NCBI RefSeq assembly: GCF_021390575.1
Contig: NZ_JAJEJQ010000004.1
Location: forward strand, 186,001 to 250,000
From: Paraburkholderia adhaesiva
Lineage (GTDB): Bacteria > Pseudomonadota > Gammaproteobacteria > Burkholderiales > Burkholderiaceae
Reading direction: 5' to 3'
DNA length: 64,000 bases
Shown here: in pieces, positions 54,828 to 62,769 of the stretch
Layout: every line of letters begins with the position of its first letter
How positions within the stretch are numbered: the first letter of the stretch is position 1
Notes under the pieces: generated by a model
The model's database searches: none
Told to the model about the DNA's origin: nothing
Seen by the model: only the letters and a program-made list of their open reading frames with translations
Made by a program: the position numbers and the translations under genes

Positions 54828-54840
54828 GATCATTGCCCCC

Positions 54841-55068
54841 TCAACGACGCGTGACGCGCCGCAGCCAGTGCCACGCAATGGTGAGTGGCCGGAAAAGGAG
54901 GTGCAGGAAAGCACGCGCCTCGTCGACAACAACCTGCCAGAGCGAACGGAGATCATTCATGAACGGGTTCTTCCATTTGAAAGGTGTGCAAAACGCACGA
55001 CGGATAAACCAGGCGACCCGAAGCGGGTCGGCCCACCTGTTGCCTGCACGGTGTGGTGCAGGTGACAT
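54841..55068 (-). CDS. Hypothetical protein (75 aa)
   Basis: The protein reads MSPAPHRAGNRWADPLRVAW, then FIRRAFCTPFKWKNPFMNDL and VVVDEARAFLHLLFRPLTIA. It is basic with an amphipathic or hydrophobic C-terminal half. The frame leads directly into the conserved 103-aa gene, so the two probably form an operon. I recognise no family. ATG 55068 has only a weak GAGACG ribosome site. Confidence 0.4.
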   Translation of the reverse strand: MSPAPHRAGNRWADPLRVAWFIRRAFCTPFKWKNPFMNDLRSLWQVVVDEARAFLHLLFRPLTIAWHWLRRVTRR

Positions 55069-56014
55069 CAGCGTCTCACGGATCAGAGCGAACGCAAGTC
55101 GACATCCGGGCAGCAATGTGACTGTGACGTATGGCGGATGGGGGGTGACGTGCCGCGATGCCGGTGTCATAGGTATGGCTTCGGGGGGGCGGGCTTGCCG
55201 TGCAGTAACGGTGACGGGACGGAGCAGGCGCGGCCGGGGGATATGCCTCGTGGCCCGCGATGGCTGCGACTGCCTGGTTGCGTTAAGGCGTAAAGCAGAT
55301 CATGGGCAGGGTCGCAAAGGTGAGCCGGACGGAGATGATCGTGCCGGGCCGTATGATCCCGGTACGCCAGCGTAATGTTTTCCGGGGCGTTCGGCGGCTC
55401 ACGGATCGGCATGGGGTGCCAGTCGGGAACGTATGGCAAGTGGTGCCCGTCTTGCCTGCCGCGCAGATCGGGTGGCGGTGGTAGTCGGCCGTCTGATGCC
55501 GTGCGGGTGGCCAGATGGTGACGTATCTCGACGACGCCATGAAATCCCTGCTCGTCTCACCGTTAGATGAGGCTTGCCCGGAAACGGTTGCGGTCCTGCA
55601 TCCTTGTCGGCTTTCTCCTGGCGGGTTGATGGACCAGCCCGGCGCCGACAGATTCTCCCGGGAAACGCCGGATGCCGGTCGGCTGCCGGGAACGGTACCG
55701 CCGAAAAAGCGCGGCGCGAATCGGCTCGCCAGCCTGCCTCGGCATCCGGGTCGTGCACGTTGTCCACAGAAACTGGGGGCAAACCTGTGGATAAGGAGAG
55801 CGGGATTGGGGCCAATGACCGGCTGGAGGGCGCCTTGCCTGTCATGGTCGCCAGACGGGCAGGCGCTGCCCACCGGAGCGCAAGTGGCTACCCGCTGTTT
55901 CGCTCATTCAGTCCGCGGCCGGATCGGCGTTGCACTTTGCTCCCCGATTGCGTAGCCGTGCCTGCCAGAATTCCTCATGGCGCGCAGGCGGGTTCCCGGG
56001 AGGCTCCAGCCATC
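55069..56014. other. Gap without a supportable gene
   Basis: Several overlapping open frames exist on both strands, as expected at this GC content. None shows a family, a clear ribosome site or a paralogue in the window. The gap contains the pair of DnaA-box-like sites at 55760-55794. Confidence 0.4.
55760..55794. promoter_or_regulatory. Inverted pair of DnaA-box-like sites
   Basis: The sequence ttgtccaca (55760-55768, one mismatch to TTATCCACA) and tgtggataa (55786-55794, perfect) face each other 17 bases apart. They are 4.7 kb from the main origin DnaA box. Chance occurrence of one box is possible; the symmetric pair is less expected. Confidence 0.35.
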
Positions 56015-56074
56015 TTACGGATCCCGGCGTGTCAGCACCACCGTCGCGCCGAATTCAATGAACTGCCTGGTCAT
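56015..56074 (-). CDS. Tiny ORF (19 aa), ATGA-overlapped with the 41-aa ORF
   Basis: The frame MTRQFIEFGATVVLTRRDP starts in the ATGA of the preceding stop. Because the residues read like a continuation of the 41-aa protein, a frameshift splitting one 60-aa protein is as likely as two separate peptides. Confidence 0.3.
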   Translation of the reverse strand: MTRQFIEFGATVVLTRRDP

Positions 56075-56196
56075 TTCCCTATCTGCTCGGCAAATGGTTT
56101 CGGCATCACGGTCACGATATTGGCGAACGGATGAAGTTTGTCCTGTGCCGCGTCCGTGAGGCGAATTTTCGGCCGGCCCCCGGAATGGACGGACAT
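56071..56196 (-). CDS. Small hypothetical protein (41 aa)
   Basis: The frame reads MSVHSGGRPKIRLTDAAQDK, LHPFANIVTVMPKPFAEQIG, K, stop. A good ribosome site (GGCGGAG, six bases from ATG) lies in the 17-base gap after the membrane protein gene. Its stop overlaps the next ATG (ATGA). The family is not recognised. Confidence 0.4.
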   Translation of the reverse strand: MSVHSGGRPKIRLTDAAQDKLHPFANIVTVMPKPFAEQIGK

Positions 56197-56213
56197 GATC
56201 AACTCCGCCCTCG

Positions 56214-56453
56214 TTACCTGCGGGGCCAACTGGCTAGCGAGCAGATGATGCTGACGACCGCGGCAATGCCTCCGGCTATGCCGAGCCGGGTAATGACGAG
56301 CATCGGGAGTGCGTCATATCCCCGGTACCTAGGGAATTTACGCTCGGCCAGCGCGACCGCGCCGGGGACGGTCCGGGCCAGCAGCACCGGAATCCCGATG
56401 AATCCCAGCCAGTAGATCACCACCAGCGCGACAATGAGGAGTAACAGATACAT
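56214..56453 (-). CDS. Small inner-membrane protein (79 aa)
   Basis: Two hydrophobic segments are clear: residues 2-27 (YLLLLIVALVVIYWLGFIGI) and 50-73 (PMLVITRLGIAGGIAAVVSI). They are joined by a basic loop (AERKFPRYRGYD). The start ATG 56453 has an AGGA site seven bases upstream. It is followed at 17 bases by the 41-aa ORF, suggesting co-transcription. The function is unknown. Confidence 0.6.
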   Translation of the reverse strand: MYLLLLIVALVVIYWLGFIGIPVLLARTVPGAVALAERKFPRYRGYDALPMLVITRLGIAGGIAAVVSIICSLASWPRR

Positions 56454-56682
56454 GTTGATTCCTGGTTATATTGATTATTAGGATCGCAAATCATGCGATG
56501 ACAAGGGCCGTCCGGTATCACGAAAAGCGGGGGGTGTCATGGCGTGCCGCCTGCAGAAAACTGGCGCGCCGGACCCTGAAACGTCGTAATGGCGAGCGCA
56601 CCAGGGACGGCTTTTTCCAGGTGCGGCGGATGCGTTTGTGCGAACGTTGCTGCTTCGTGAATTCACGCTGCCTGCGCCGCAA
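56454..56682. other. Gap upstream of the membrane protein gene
   Basis: No gene is seen. The AT-rich bases at 56462-56496 just upstream of ATG 56453 could hold its promoter. Confidence 0.35.
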
Positions 56683-57039
56683 CTACCCGCGGACGTGGCC
56701 CAGGGGGCGGGCACGCCGGTCCCGGACGCGAGGGGGGCTGTCGAGGTCTTCGAACTGGTCTGCCAGTGCGAGATAGCGGAGCAGCTGGTGCAGGCCAGTC
56801 CGCCGCTTGCGTCGTAATGTCATGGCTGGATGCGTCACGGTAGCCGATACGAAACGGACCACTGTCGGGATGTTGTCCGGACCCGCATTGCTGGCCTCGC
56901 ACAGGAACGTCTGCGTGAGCGTGCGCAGGCCGCGTTCGATGACCTCGCGCTTCGAGGTCAGGCCCGTGGCGGCCATCGCAGCGGCGAGCAAATGCCTGTC
57001 GATGGAAGCACTAATGCACTTGAATGGCTCCGATACCAC
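56683..57039 (-). CDS. VapB-like antitoxin-domain protein (118 aa, GTG start)
   Basis: The first 45 residues (CISASIDRHLLAAAMAATGL, TSKREVIERGLRTL) match the VapB ribbon-helix pattern, in which ATGLxxKREVxExxLRTL follows a short N-terminal strand. VapB proteins bind DNA and neutralise a VapC PIN-domain RNase. Here the C-terminal 70 residues are arginine-rich and unlike VapB, and no PIN-domain gene follows. It may be an orphan, a frameshifted copy or a fusion. There is no ATG; GTG 57039 is the only sensible start and its ribosome site is weak. Confidence 0.5.
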   Translation of the reverse strand: MVSEPFKCISASIDRHLLAAAMAATGLTSKREVIERGLRTLTQTFLCEASNAGPDNIPTVVRFVSATVTHPAMTLRRKRRTGLHQLLRYLALADQFEDLDSPPRVRDRRARPLGHVRG

Positions 57040-57210
57040 TTCTGTCTTTTGACGCAGGGGATGCGCGTAACAACCGGATCTCCAACGTCAATCGTGTGGG
57101 AAAGGCGGTGCTGTCCACGGGTTTCCTGGACCCCCGGAGGGCGGCCACCGCCGCACGTCGTGCAGCGGTGAATCCAGTGTCGCACGGGCCAGGAGGACCG
57201 CAAGCCGGCT

Positions 57211-59085
57211 TCAGTCCGGCCACTCCACGGTATCGATGCCGAGTGTGCTGGCGGCGGCCAGCATGTCCACAAGGCACAGAAAGGGTCCATCGTTATCCTC
57301 TTCTGCACCATCGAGAAACCGCATCGCGCTCAGATTGATGGCCTCGTCAATGAGCGCCCCGGCGTCGGCAATGGGGCGCCCGGCCAGCAGTTGCGCAGCC
57401 AGTTCCCCGGCACCACTCTCCAGCGCAAAGTCCAGCCTCTCCTGCCTGTCATCCAGCGTGGACTCTATCCATGCGAGCATGTCATCCGCCCCGGGCACAT
57501 CAAAACGCACCTGCATCGCAAAGCGCCCGCCGCGCAGCACGGCCGGATCAAGCATGTCCGGATGGTTCGTGGCCGCGATGTATAGGACATCAGGGGTGCG
57601 TCCACCGGTGCCATCCATCGTGGCGAGCATCCGGTTGGTGAGGGCCGGGACGTTCGAGTGACGCCGGTTGGCCAGGATCGAATCCGCTTCGTCGATGAAC
57701 ACGATGGACGGGCGCTGGTCTTTCGCCTTGCGCACGAGCTTCTCCCATTCATCCGGGCGGGCAATCAGGTCGGTGCCGGTGGTGGACAGGAAGAGCCACC
57801 CTGAAGCCTTGGCGAGTGACATTGCAGCCATGGTCTTGCCGGTGCCAGGTGGCCCGTAGAACAGGATTCCACGCGGCAGCTTTCCACCGAGCTGGGTGAA
57901 GTCGTAGACATTGCCAAGCCGTTCCCCGAGACCGGTCAGCATCCCGCGGGAGGCCTGGGGCATGACGATGTCCTCGAGCGGAACCACATGCTCTGGAAAC
58001 GCGCTGCGCTGCCCCTGGATGAGGCGCATGGCCCGCATGGCGAGCTCGAAGGTGACGGGGCCGTCGAATTCGTTGTCGCGCTTCATGTCGCGCAGTTGCG
58101 GGCCGAGGGCTGCAAGACGTGCGGCGCTGAAGCCTTCCCAGCGCCGCGCAAGCTCATCGACGACAGGCCTGTCGATGGCTTCCCGGCCGAGGCTGCGGAC
58201 GATATTTGCACAGAGTACGTGGTGGCGGGACTGTAAGTCAGGAGCGGGTACCTCAATGTGGAAATCAAAGCGCCCCGAGCGGATCGCAGCGTGGTCGAGC
58301 TGCTCAATATAGTTGGTTGCCGCCACCACCACGACCTGGGCATTGCGCAGATCCACAATTTCCTTCAACAGGGTGTTGACCACGTCACGGTCCATCGAGT
58401 GGCTCATGCCTGAGCCGTCGCGGGGCTTGAGGAACGAGTCGACCTCGTCGATGAAGAGCACGCAGGGCGCACAGCGACGCGCGGTACGGAAGAGGCCGCG
58501 CAGTTTCTCCGGTGTCTCGTTGATCCACTTCGACGCCATGTCGCCGAAGCCAACTGGGAGGAACGGGATGCCGAGCTCGCCGGCCAGCGCCTCGGCAAAC
58601 ATGGTCTTGCCATTCCCAGGTTCGCCATAGAGCAGGATGCCGTTACGCGGCTCGCCATCCAGAGCGGCCAGGATGTCCTGTCCGGCATGCAGCAGGCGGC
58701 GTTTGGTGTCGGCCATGCCGGCGAGGTGTCTGAACGAACCTCGGGCAGGACGGACGAGCTCGCTGCAGTCGTGCGGGATCGCATCGGCTGTGGCTGGCAC
58801 TGGCATTGCAGGGCGCGTAGCGGGGCGGGGGGCTGGCGACGGGCTCACCGGCGCGGTGGAGGGCGTCGAGGAGGCAGGCGTTGCCGACGCAACAGCGGAT
58901 TTGGCAGGGGCCATCAGAGCGGATGCAGCTTCCGGCGCAACCGTATGGGCGGCCTCGACCGTTGACGCCGCAACGGAACGCGAGCGGGTGATCTTGTGAT
59001 GCAGGGGGATCCACGCGCGGGAGCCCTCGACAAAAAACGTGGACTTGCGTGCCGGAAACGGTTTCTGGATGGCGGAGTATTGCAT
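57211..59085 (-). CDS. Tandem AAA ATPase (Cdc48-like two-domain, 624 aa)
   Basis: The protein has two AAA modules after a low-complexity Ala/Pro/Ser-rich N-terminus (residues 40-100). Module 1 has Walker A GEPGNGKT (154-161), Walker B VLFIDEVD (209-216), sensor AATN and arginine finger RSGRFD (270s). Module 2 has GPPGTGKT (411-418), IVFIDEAD (461-468), AATN and LRGGRF. All catalytic residues are present in both. Such rings unfold or disassemble protein complexes using ATP. No adaptor or protease domain is seen, so the substrate is unknown. ATG 59085 has GAGG six bases upstream. A single gene; the next one downstream is the VapB-like gene after 171 bases. Confidence 0.88.
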   Translation of the reverse strand: MQYSAIQKPFPARKSTFFVEGSRAWIPLHHKITRSRSVAASTVEAAHTVAPEAASALMAPAKSAVASATPASSTPSTAPVSPSPAPRPATRPAMPVPATADAIPHDCSELVRPARGSFRHLAGMADTKRRLLHAGQDILAALDGEPRNGILLYGEPGNGKTMFAEALAGELGIPFLPVGFGDMASKWINETPEKLRGLFRTARRCAPCVLFIDEVDSFLKPRDGSGMSHSMDRDVVNTLLKEIVDLRNAQVVVVAATNYIEQLDHAAIRSGRFDFHIEVPAPDLQSRHHVLCANIVRSLGREAIDRPVVDELARRWEGFSAARLAALGPQLRDMKRDNEFDGPVTFELAMRAMRLIQGQRSAFPEHVVPLEDIVMPQASRGMLTGLGERLGNVYDFTQLGGKLPRGILFYGPPGTGKTMAAMSLAKASGWLFLSTTGTDLIARPDEWEKLVRKAKDQRPSIVFIDEADSILANRRHSNVPALTNRMLATMDGTGGRTPDVLYIAATNHPDMLDPAVLRGGRFAMQVRFDVPGADDMLAWIESTLDDRQERLDFALESGAGELAAQLLAGRPIADAGALIDEAINLSAMRFLDGAEEDNDGPFLCLVDMLAAASTLGIDTVEWPD

Positions 59086-60147
59086 GGCGACCTCGTGAGT
59101 TGTGGGCCGGACGGTTCCGGTCCGTTCTGTTGCCGCAGTTCGCTGCGGGTCAGAACCAGAGTCTCACGACCCCGGTTAAACGCAAGTCGGTGCCGGGAGG
59201 GGTTTCAGGCGCCCAAAATTCTGCAGGTTTCTACGCGCAATATGGAACCAGGGGTACACGGGCTGGGTCCGGTGCCTGTTGGTCACGACCTCTGACGTGA
59301 ACGACGGATTCGTCCGGCGCAGACACCACGCGGTGTTCGTCAGTAACGCGAATTTCCATGTTGTTTCGTTGAGGGGTATCGTCAGCCGCACAGGGCGTGG
59401 GCAGGGAAGCGGATTCAGGATGCGGTATCGCGCGGGATGGATGCCTTCGCCCTGACGAGCACTGGCGATGCTGTTTGCGGGCACCTGCACGCTCTTGCCC
59501 GTAACGGGAAGCTGTTACGGATGACTGCTTCTTTTCCTTTGAGGCCCATGCATGGTGGTCTGGTCTCCGTCTATGGGGGCTGGGTACCATTGGGCTGGCT
59601 TGCGCCAGCGGTCTGAAGGTCGCGTGCGGCATTTTCGCGCCGTGCACGTCATGAAAGAGGGGAGCCCGCCCACGCGACGTGTGACCGGGCGCAAGGAGTG
59701 TCGCGGTCAGGCACCACGCCAGGGGAGGCCAGCCACAGAAGATAGGGGTATTAGTGCAACTAACCGTCAATCCACATCACCCACAGCCAGCGCCTCCCGG
59801 CGGCAGGAAATGAACAGCAGGAAGGGATCGGGTAATGGATGGTGGGGTCGTCCGCGTTTTCACCGTGCGGCACGACCCGGACGCCGCGCACGCCAACCGT
59901 GAAGCGTCAGGCGGTGCGCCGTACGCAGCGGCCGCGCAATCCCGCGAGGCTTGACCGGAGCTGGTCACGCCATCCGGACGCGGCGTGGCCATGACAGAGG
60001 TCGCGCCGCACGCCTGCGCGGCGGCTGCTCCGGACAACCCCACGACCGTCCGTGTGCGCACCAGGTACGATGCGCAGCGGGTCAGAGGCCGGGCGGCGCA
60101 AGGTGGCTGGCCGCGGCTCCGGGTGAGAACCTGAGGGCCGTTGGTCA
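59086..60147. other. One-kilobase stretch without a supportable gene
   Basis: Open frames on both strands overlap each other and show no family. The frame at 59176-59490 minus has some protein-like stretches (IPLNETTWKFALLTNTAW) but no ribosome site. The AAA gene's promoter should lie at its left edge. Confidence 0.4.
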
Positions 60148-60423
60148 TCAGAACTGCCGGTACCTCGCTAGCGGCAAGCCGTGCTCATCGACGTAGTCGT
60201 TTGAGGAACGGATCGCGTCAGCATTTTCCGCGAGCCACGTGCGCTCCCGGGCGGTCGGGCTGTTGCCCGGGAGCGATAACCCGTCGCGCGGCAACCCGTT
60301 CTTCTCGATGTACTCGTTGTCGTACGCGATCGCCTCGGGGTTCTCCTCGGTCCATTGGCGCGCCGCGTCGGTTGTGCCGGCGGCGGGAGCGGGTGTTGCG
60401 TTGTCAGTCTTGCCAGTCGTCAC
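60148..60423 (-). CDS. Double CcdA-like antitoxin-domain protein (91 aa, GTG start)
   Basis: Two copies of the CcdA C-terminal motif are present: ARQWTEENPEAIAYDNEYIE, KNGLPRDGL (residues 21-49) and RTWLAENADAIRSSNDYVDE, HGLPLARYRQF (61-91). CcdA antitoxins have W-x-x-E-N-x-x-A-I...N-x-x-V-E-x-x-G and end in RxF. In CcdA this part wraps around the gyrase poison CcdB. The N-terminal ribbon-helix-helix of CcdA is missing, and no CcdB follows. GTG 60423 overlaps the previous gene by 20 bases, so it closes the operon. It may have another, regulatory or protective, role. Confidence 0.65.
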   Translation of the reverse strand: MTTGKTDNATPAPAAGTTDAARQWTEENPEAIAYDNEYIEKNGLPRDGLSLPGNSPTARERTWLAENADAIRSSNDYVDEHGLPLARYRQF

Positions 60424-61132
60424 GGCGGGGGCTCTCCGTATTGTCAGGATTGCGAAAATCTTCCGGCCGCAGAACGGGCCGCTCCAGCGCCTCGCGCATC
60501 CGCTCCAGCGTGCGCCGGGCGGCCTCGCCACCGGCGTCCGCGTCCCAGACAGGGCTGGCCGCCACCGACGAGTACCCTTCCGGCCGGCCGTTCCGATAAT
60601 AGACCTCGCGGAATTCCCGCCTCGTTTCGCCGCCCCCGTCAAATTCCATGACGCGATAGTTCCAGTGAAATTCGGGCGCTGGCCCACCGGAGTCGGCGCA
60701 GGGCTCGCCGACTCCAGCGTTCCCTGCGCCGGCTGCACTCGCGGCATACATCGACTCGATCGACCCGGCCTCGCTCCCGGCCGCGCTCTGGAGAATGCTT
60801 TTCAGCTCCTTCTGCTGGACCTGTCTGTGCTCACCCTGATCCTCCGCTGGTTGCGCCCAGACCGGTATGCGCGCCATGAGCCGCCGCAGGTCCTCATGGT
60901 CCGGCTGCGTCACGCGCAGCCAGGCGCCCAGCGTCTCGCGCACGCAGTGCTGGCAGAGGTCGAGGCGGATGTATGCGCCGTCGCCGAACACCGACCAATA
61001 CCCGCCGCGCGCGTCGACCGACACCATTTCGTCCCACTCGCCATCGTGACCGTCCGGGGTCATGCGCCGCCCGCAGCGGTCGCACGTGCACGCCGCGACT
61101 TCCTGCACCGTCTTGTTGTGGAATTCGCGCAT
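60404..61132 (-). CDS. Cysteine-rich accessory protein (242 aa)
   Basis: The N-terminal 75 residues look like a zinc-binding domain: CTCDRCGRRM near residue 15, GEWDEMVSVDARGGYWSVFG, and LDLCQHCVRETLGAWL near residue 60, giving two CxxC pairs. A Gly/Ala-rich linker leads to a second domain (FHWNYRVMEFDGGGETRREF, EVYYRNGRPEGYSSVAASPV) with a beta-rich pattern. I know of similar uncharacterised proteins on Burkholderiales mobile DNA, but no function. ATG 61132 lies three bases after the upstream stop, so it is co-translated with the operon. Confidence 0.65.
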   Translation of the reverse strand: MREFHNKTVQEVAACTCDRCGRRMTPDGHDGEWDEMVSVDARGGYWSVFGDGAYIRLDLCQHCVRETLGAWLRVTQPDHEDLRRLMARIPVWAQPAEDQGEHRQVQQKELKSILQSAAGSEAGSIESMYAASAAGAGNAGVGEPCADSGGPAPEFHWNYRVMEFDGGGETRREFREVYYRNGRPEGYSSVAASPVWDADAGGEAARRTLERMREALERPVLRPEDFRNPDNTESPRRDDWQD

Positions 61133-61135
61133 GGT

Positions 61136-61384
61136 TTATTCCTTGCTCCAGCGGCCGCGTTTCGGGTCCGGTGCCACGAGACCCCGCTGCCGGGCCGTGG
61201 TGACGGACAGGCGCAGCACGTTGCCGCGCGGGTGCTCCAGGTTGCGGGCCATCGCGACTTCAGCCTCGAAGCCCTGCAGTTCGAGGTACACCGCGTCGTC
61301 GTCTTCACGCCGCCCGGAATTCCGATCCCGGCCGGGCTGCTCGCACGCTCTGTTCTGGTCGTGGATGGGGGGCTTCATGCTCAT
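61136..61384 (-). CDS. Small operon protein (82 aa), tandem paralogue of the next gene
   Basis: The core DAVYLELQGFEAEVAMARNL, then VLRLSVTTARQRGLV matches DAVYLGLRGILADLTLIDDN and VRLRLPVATARQLGRV of the neighbour at 61381-61710, so the two arose by tandem duplication. It is short and basic, with a beta-beta-helix pattern. The start ATG overlaps the stop of its paralogue (ATGA). The family is unknown. Confidence 0.6.
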   Translation of the reverse strand: MSMKPPIHDQNRACEQPGRDRNSGRREDDDAVYLELQGFEAEVAMARNLEHPRGNVLRLSVTTARQRGLVAPDPKRGRWSKE

Positions 61385-61710
61385 GCTTCACCTGTCGAAG
61401 GAGGGCGTTTGCCGCCGCAGTGATTGATCGCGTCGGTGACGAGCGAGTGCGCATCCTCCAGCGCATGCGGGGCCGGCTGCGCCGAAAATGTTTCCGGGAC
61501 CCGGCCCAGTTGCCTCGCCGTGGCCACCGGCAGGCGCAGGCGCACCGTGCCCGGCCACGGGCCCTCGTTGTCGTCGATCAGCGTGAGGTCGGCCAGGATG
61601 CCGCGCAGCCCGAGATAGACGGCATCCGTCTCCCAGCCCTCGCGATAGAGGTGCCACCCGGGCCGGTCTGCGTCCCGGGGTTGATGCCGGATGGTGGATT
61701 TTGTGCTCAT
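61381..61710 (-). CDS. Small operon protein (109 aa), tandem paralogue
   Basis: It shares the DAVYLxLxGxxAxL...TARQxGxV core with the downstream gene and adds a C-terminal tail (HALEDAHSLVTDAINHCGGK). The N-terminus, HQPRDADRPGWHLYREGWET, resembles the neighbour's PIHDQNRACEQPGRDRNSG in layout. It is coupled on both sides by ATGA overlaps (61707-61710 and 61381-61384). The function is unknown. Confidence 0.6.
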   Translation of the reverse strand: MSTKSTIRHQPRDADRPGWHLYREGWETDAVYLGLRGILADLTLIDDNEGPWPGTVRLRLPVATARQLGRVPETFSAQPAPHALEDAHSLVTDAINHCGGKRPPSTGEA

Positions 61711-62018
61711 GTTTCATGGTCTCCGAGTGTGCTGGCGAGTCGATCAATCGCTGCGATGGCTGCCTGAATTTTCAGCCGGGCCGATGGATTGGCAGAATGC
61801 ACGTGGAGGCGCGGCGGGCGCAGGCCATGTACGGCGACCTGCTCTTCGAGCCACAACAGAACGGTGTAGCCGGTGCCGTGGGCATCGTCGCCGAGGTCAT
61901 GGTCGAGGGAGAGTTCGGTGACTCCACCCTGTTGCAGCAGGGCGATGACCTCCTCGGGCCAGTACGCGCGCACCCAGCCCTCGGGCGTGGCGCGCTCATC
62001 ATCCAGAAACACCTTCAT
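61707..62018 (-). CDS. Cyclic-phosphate-processing receiver-domain (cREC) protein (103 aa)
   Basis: The protein MKVFLDDERATPEGW, then TELSLDHDLGDDAHGTGYTV, LLWLEEQV and LHVHSANPSARLKI matches the cREC family: an LDDxRxTP start, the LDHDLG box, and HSxNP near the end. cREC domains are receiver-like and have been linked computationally to RNA or nucleotide cyclic-phosphate handling in conflict systems; the activity here is inferred. ATG 62018 was chosen because ACGGAG lies six bases upstream; 62024 is possible. It overlaps the next gene by ATGA. Confidence 0.75.
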   Translation of the reverse strand: MKVFLDDERATPEGWVRAYWPEEVIALLQQGGVTELSLDHDLGDDAHGTGYTVLLWLEEQVAVHGLRPPRLHVHSANPSARLKIQAAIAAIDRLASTLGDHET

Positions 62019-62148
62019 TGTCATCTCCGTACGGCGCTGCTCTGGCACGCGCGCCCTCGCCAGCGGCGCCGTGAGCTTGAACCTGACGCCAGGCGAACTC
62101 CTGAGCCAGTCCTTGCTGCGACCGGGCCTGCAGGCGGCTGGTTTTCAT
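61999..62148 (-). CDS. Small operon ORF (49 aa)
   Basis: The frame MKTSRLQARSQQGLAQEFAW, RQVQAHGAAGEGARARAAPY, GDDNEGVSG starts in an ATGA shared with the previous stop (62145-62148). Its stop overlaps the cREC start by 20 bases. This chain of overlaps is the main evidence that it is translated. No family is recognised. Confidence 0.45.
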   Translation of the reverse strand: MKTSRLQARSQQGLAQEFAWRQVQAHGAAGEGARARAAPYGDDNEGVSG

Positions 62149-62479
62149 CGTGGTCCATGACCACGCCCTTGCTGCCGGAACGGTCGATCACGGTAGAACG
62201 GATATACTCGGCCGCGTTCCAGACGCTCACCGGCGCCGGCCACCATGGCCTCAAATGTCGGGTCCCGATCCGCGAACACGTTCCCGCAGTCGGCGCCCAG
62301 CCACAGGACGATCTCAGAAGCGCCAGTCCGGCTTCGCGTTTGCCTTCCCACCGCTCGAGCCGATGCATCCGGCGAAGACTGGCGTCAGGCTGGGTGAGCA
62401 GGGTGTATGCGCCCGCCCTCGAACTCAACACGATTATTCCCGGAGCAACCATACCAGCATGACCGGCGCCAGAAATCAT
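62145..62479 (-). CDS. Ambiguous coding stretch, possibly frameshifted
   Basis: From ATG 62479 one frame reads MISGAGHAGMVAPGIIVLSS, AYTLLTQPDASLRRMHRLER and WEGKREAGLALL. A second frame (GTG 62351) then reads ASEIVLWLGADCGNVFADRD, PTFEAMVAGAGERLERGRVY and ends in TGA at 62145. The first frame later reads NAAEYIRSTVIDRSGSKGVV, also protein-like. Either two overlapping genes or one frameshifted gene is present. The downstream ATGA overlap supports the second frame as the real ending. The family is unknown. Confidence 0.35.
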
Positions 62480-62502
62480 GGCGTTCCCATCAACCCCTGC
62501 GC

Positions 62503-62769
62503 TCACTTGACCGGACACCGCCAGTACATTGCCGCGCTTCGCAGCGTGCGCAGATCGTCCCGCACCGTGGCCACGAACACCTCGCGAATTGCGGCACGGC
62601 TCGCGGCGGGCGCGACGAGCAGCAGCACGCCGAGCAGCAGCACGGCGAGCGCTAGTCCCACGCCGCCGATCGTCAGCGCGGCGAGCGCGCCGTTCCAGTG
62701 CCGCACGAACACGCAGTACGCCAGCAGCAGGGCGAGCCCGCTCAGGATCGCGAGAAAGGATAAACGCAT
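62503..62769 (-). CDS. Small membrane protein (88 aa)
   Basis: Two strong hydrophobic segments are visible: residues 2-23 (RLSFLAILSGLALLLAYCVF) and about 28-54 (ALAALTIGGVGLALAVLLLG, then VLLLV). A basic and acidic helix follows (REVFVATVRDDLRTLRSAA). ATG 62769. It lies 24 bases upstream of the next open frame and reads in the same direction, so it is probably the first gene of the 62.8-60.1 kb operon. Confidence 0.6.
   Translation of the reverse strand: MRLSFLAILSGLALLLAYCVFVRHWNGALAALTIGGVGLALAVLLLGVLLLVAPAASRAAIREVFVATVRDDLRTLRSAAMYWRCPVK

Noticed and set aside
59176..59770. Overlapping minus-strand proteins of 104 and 179 aa
   Set aside because: They overlap each other in different frames, show no family and have no ribosome site. 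High GC content alone can keep such frames open.
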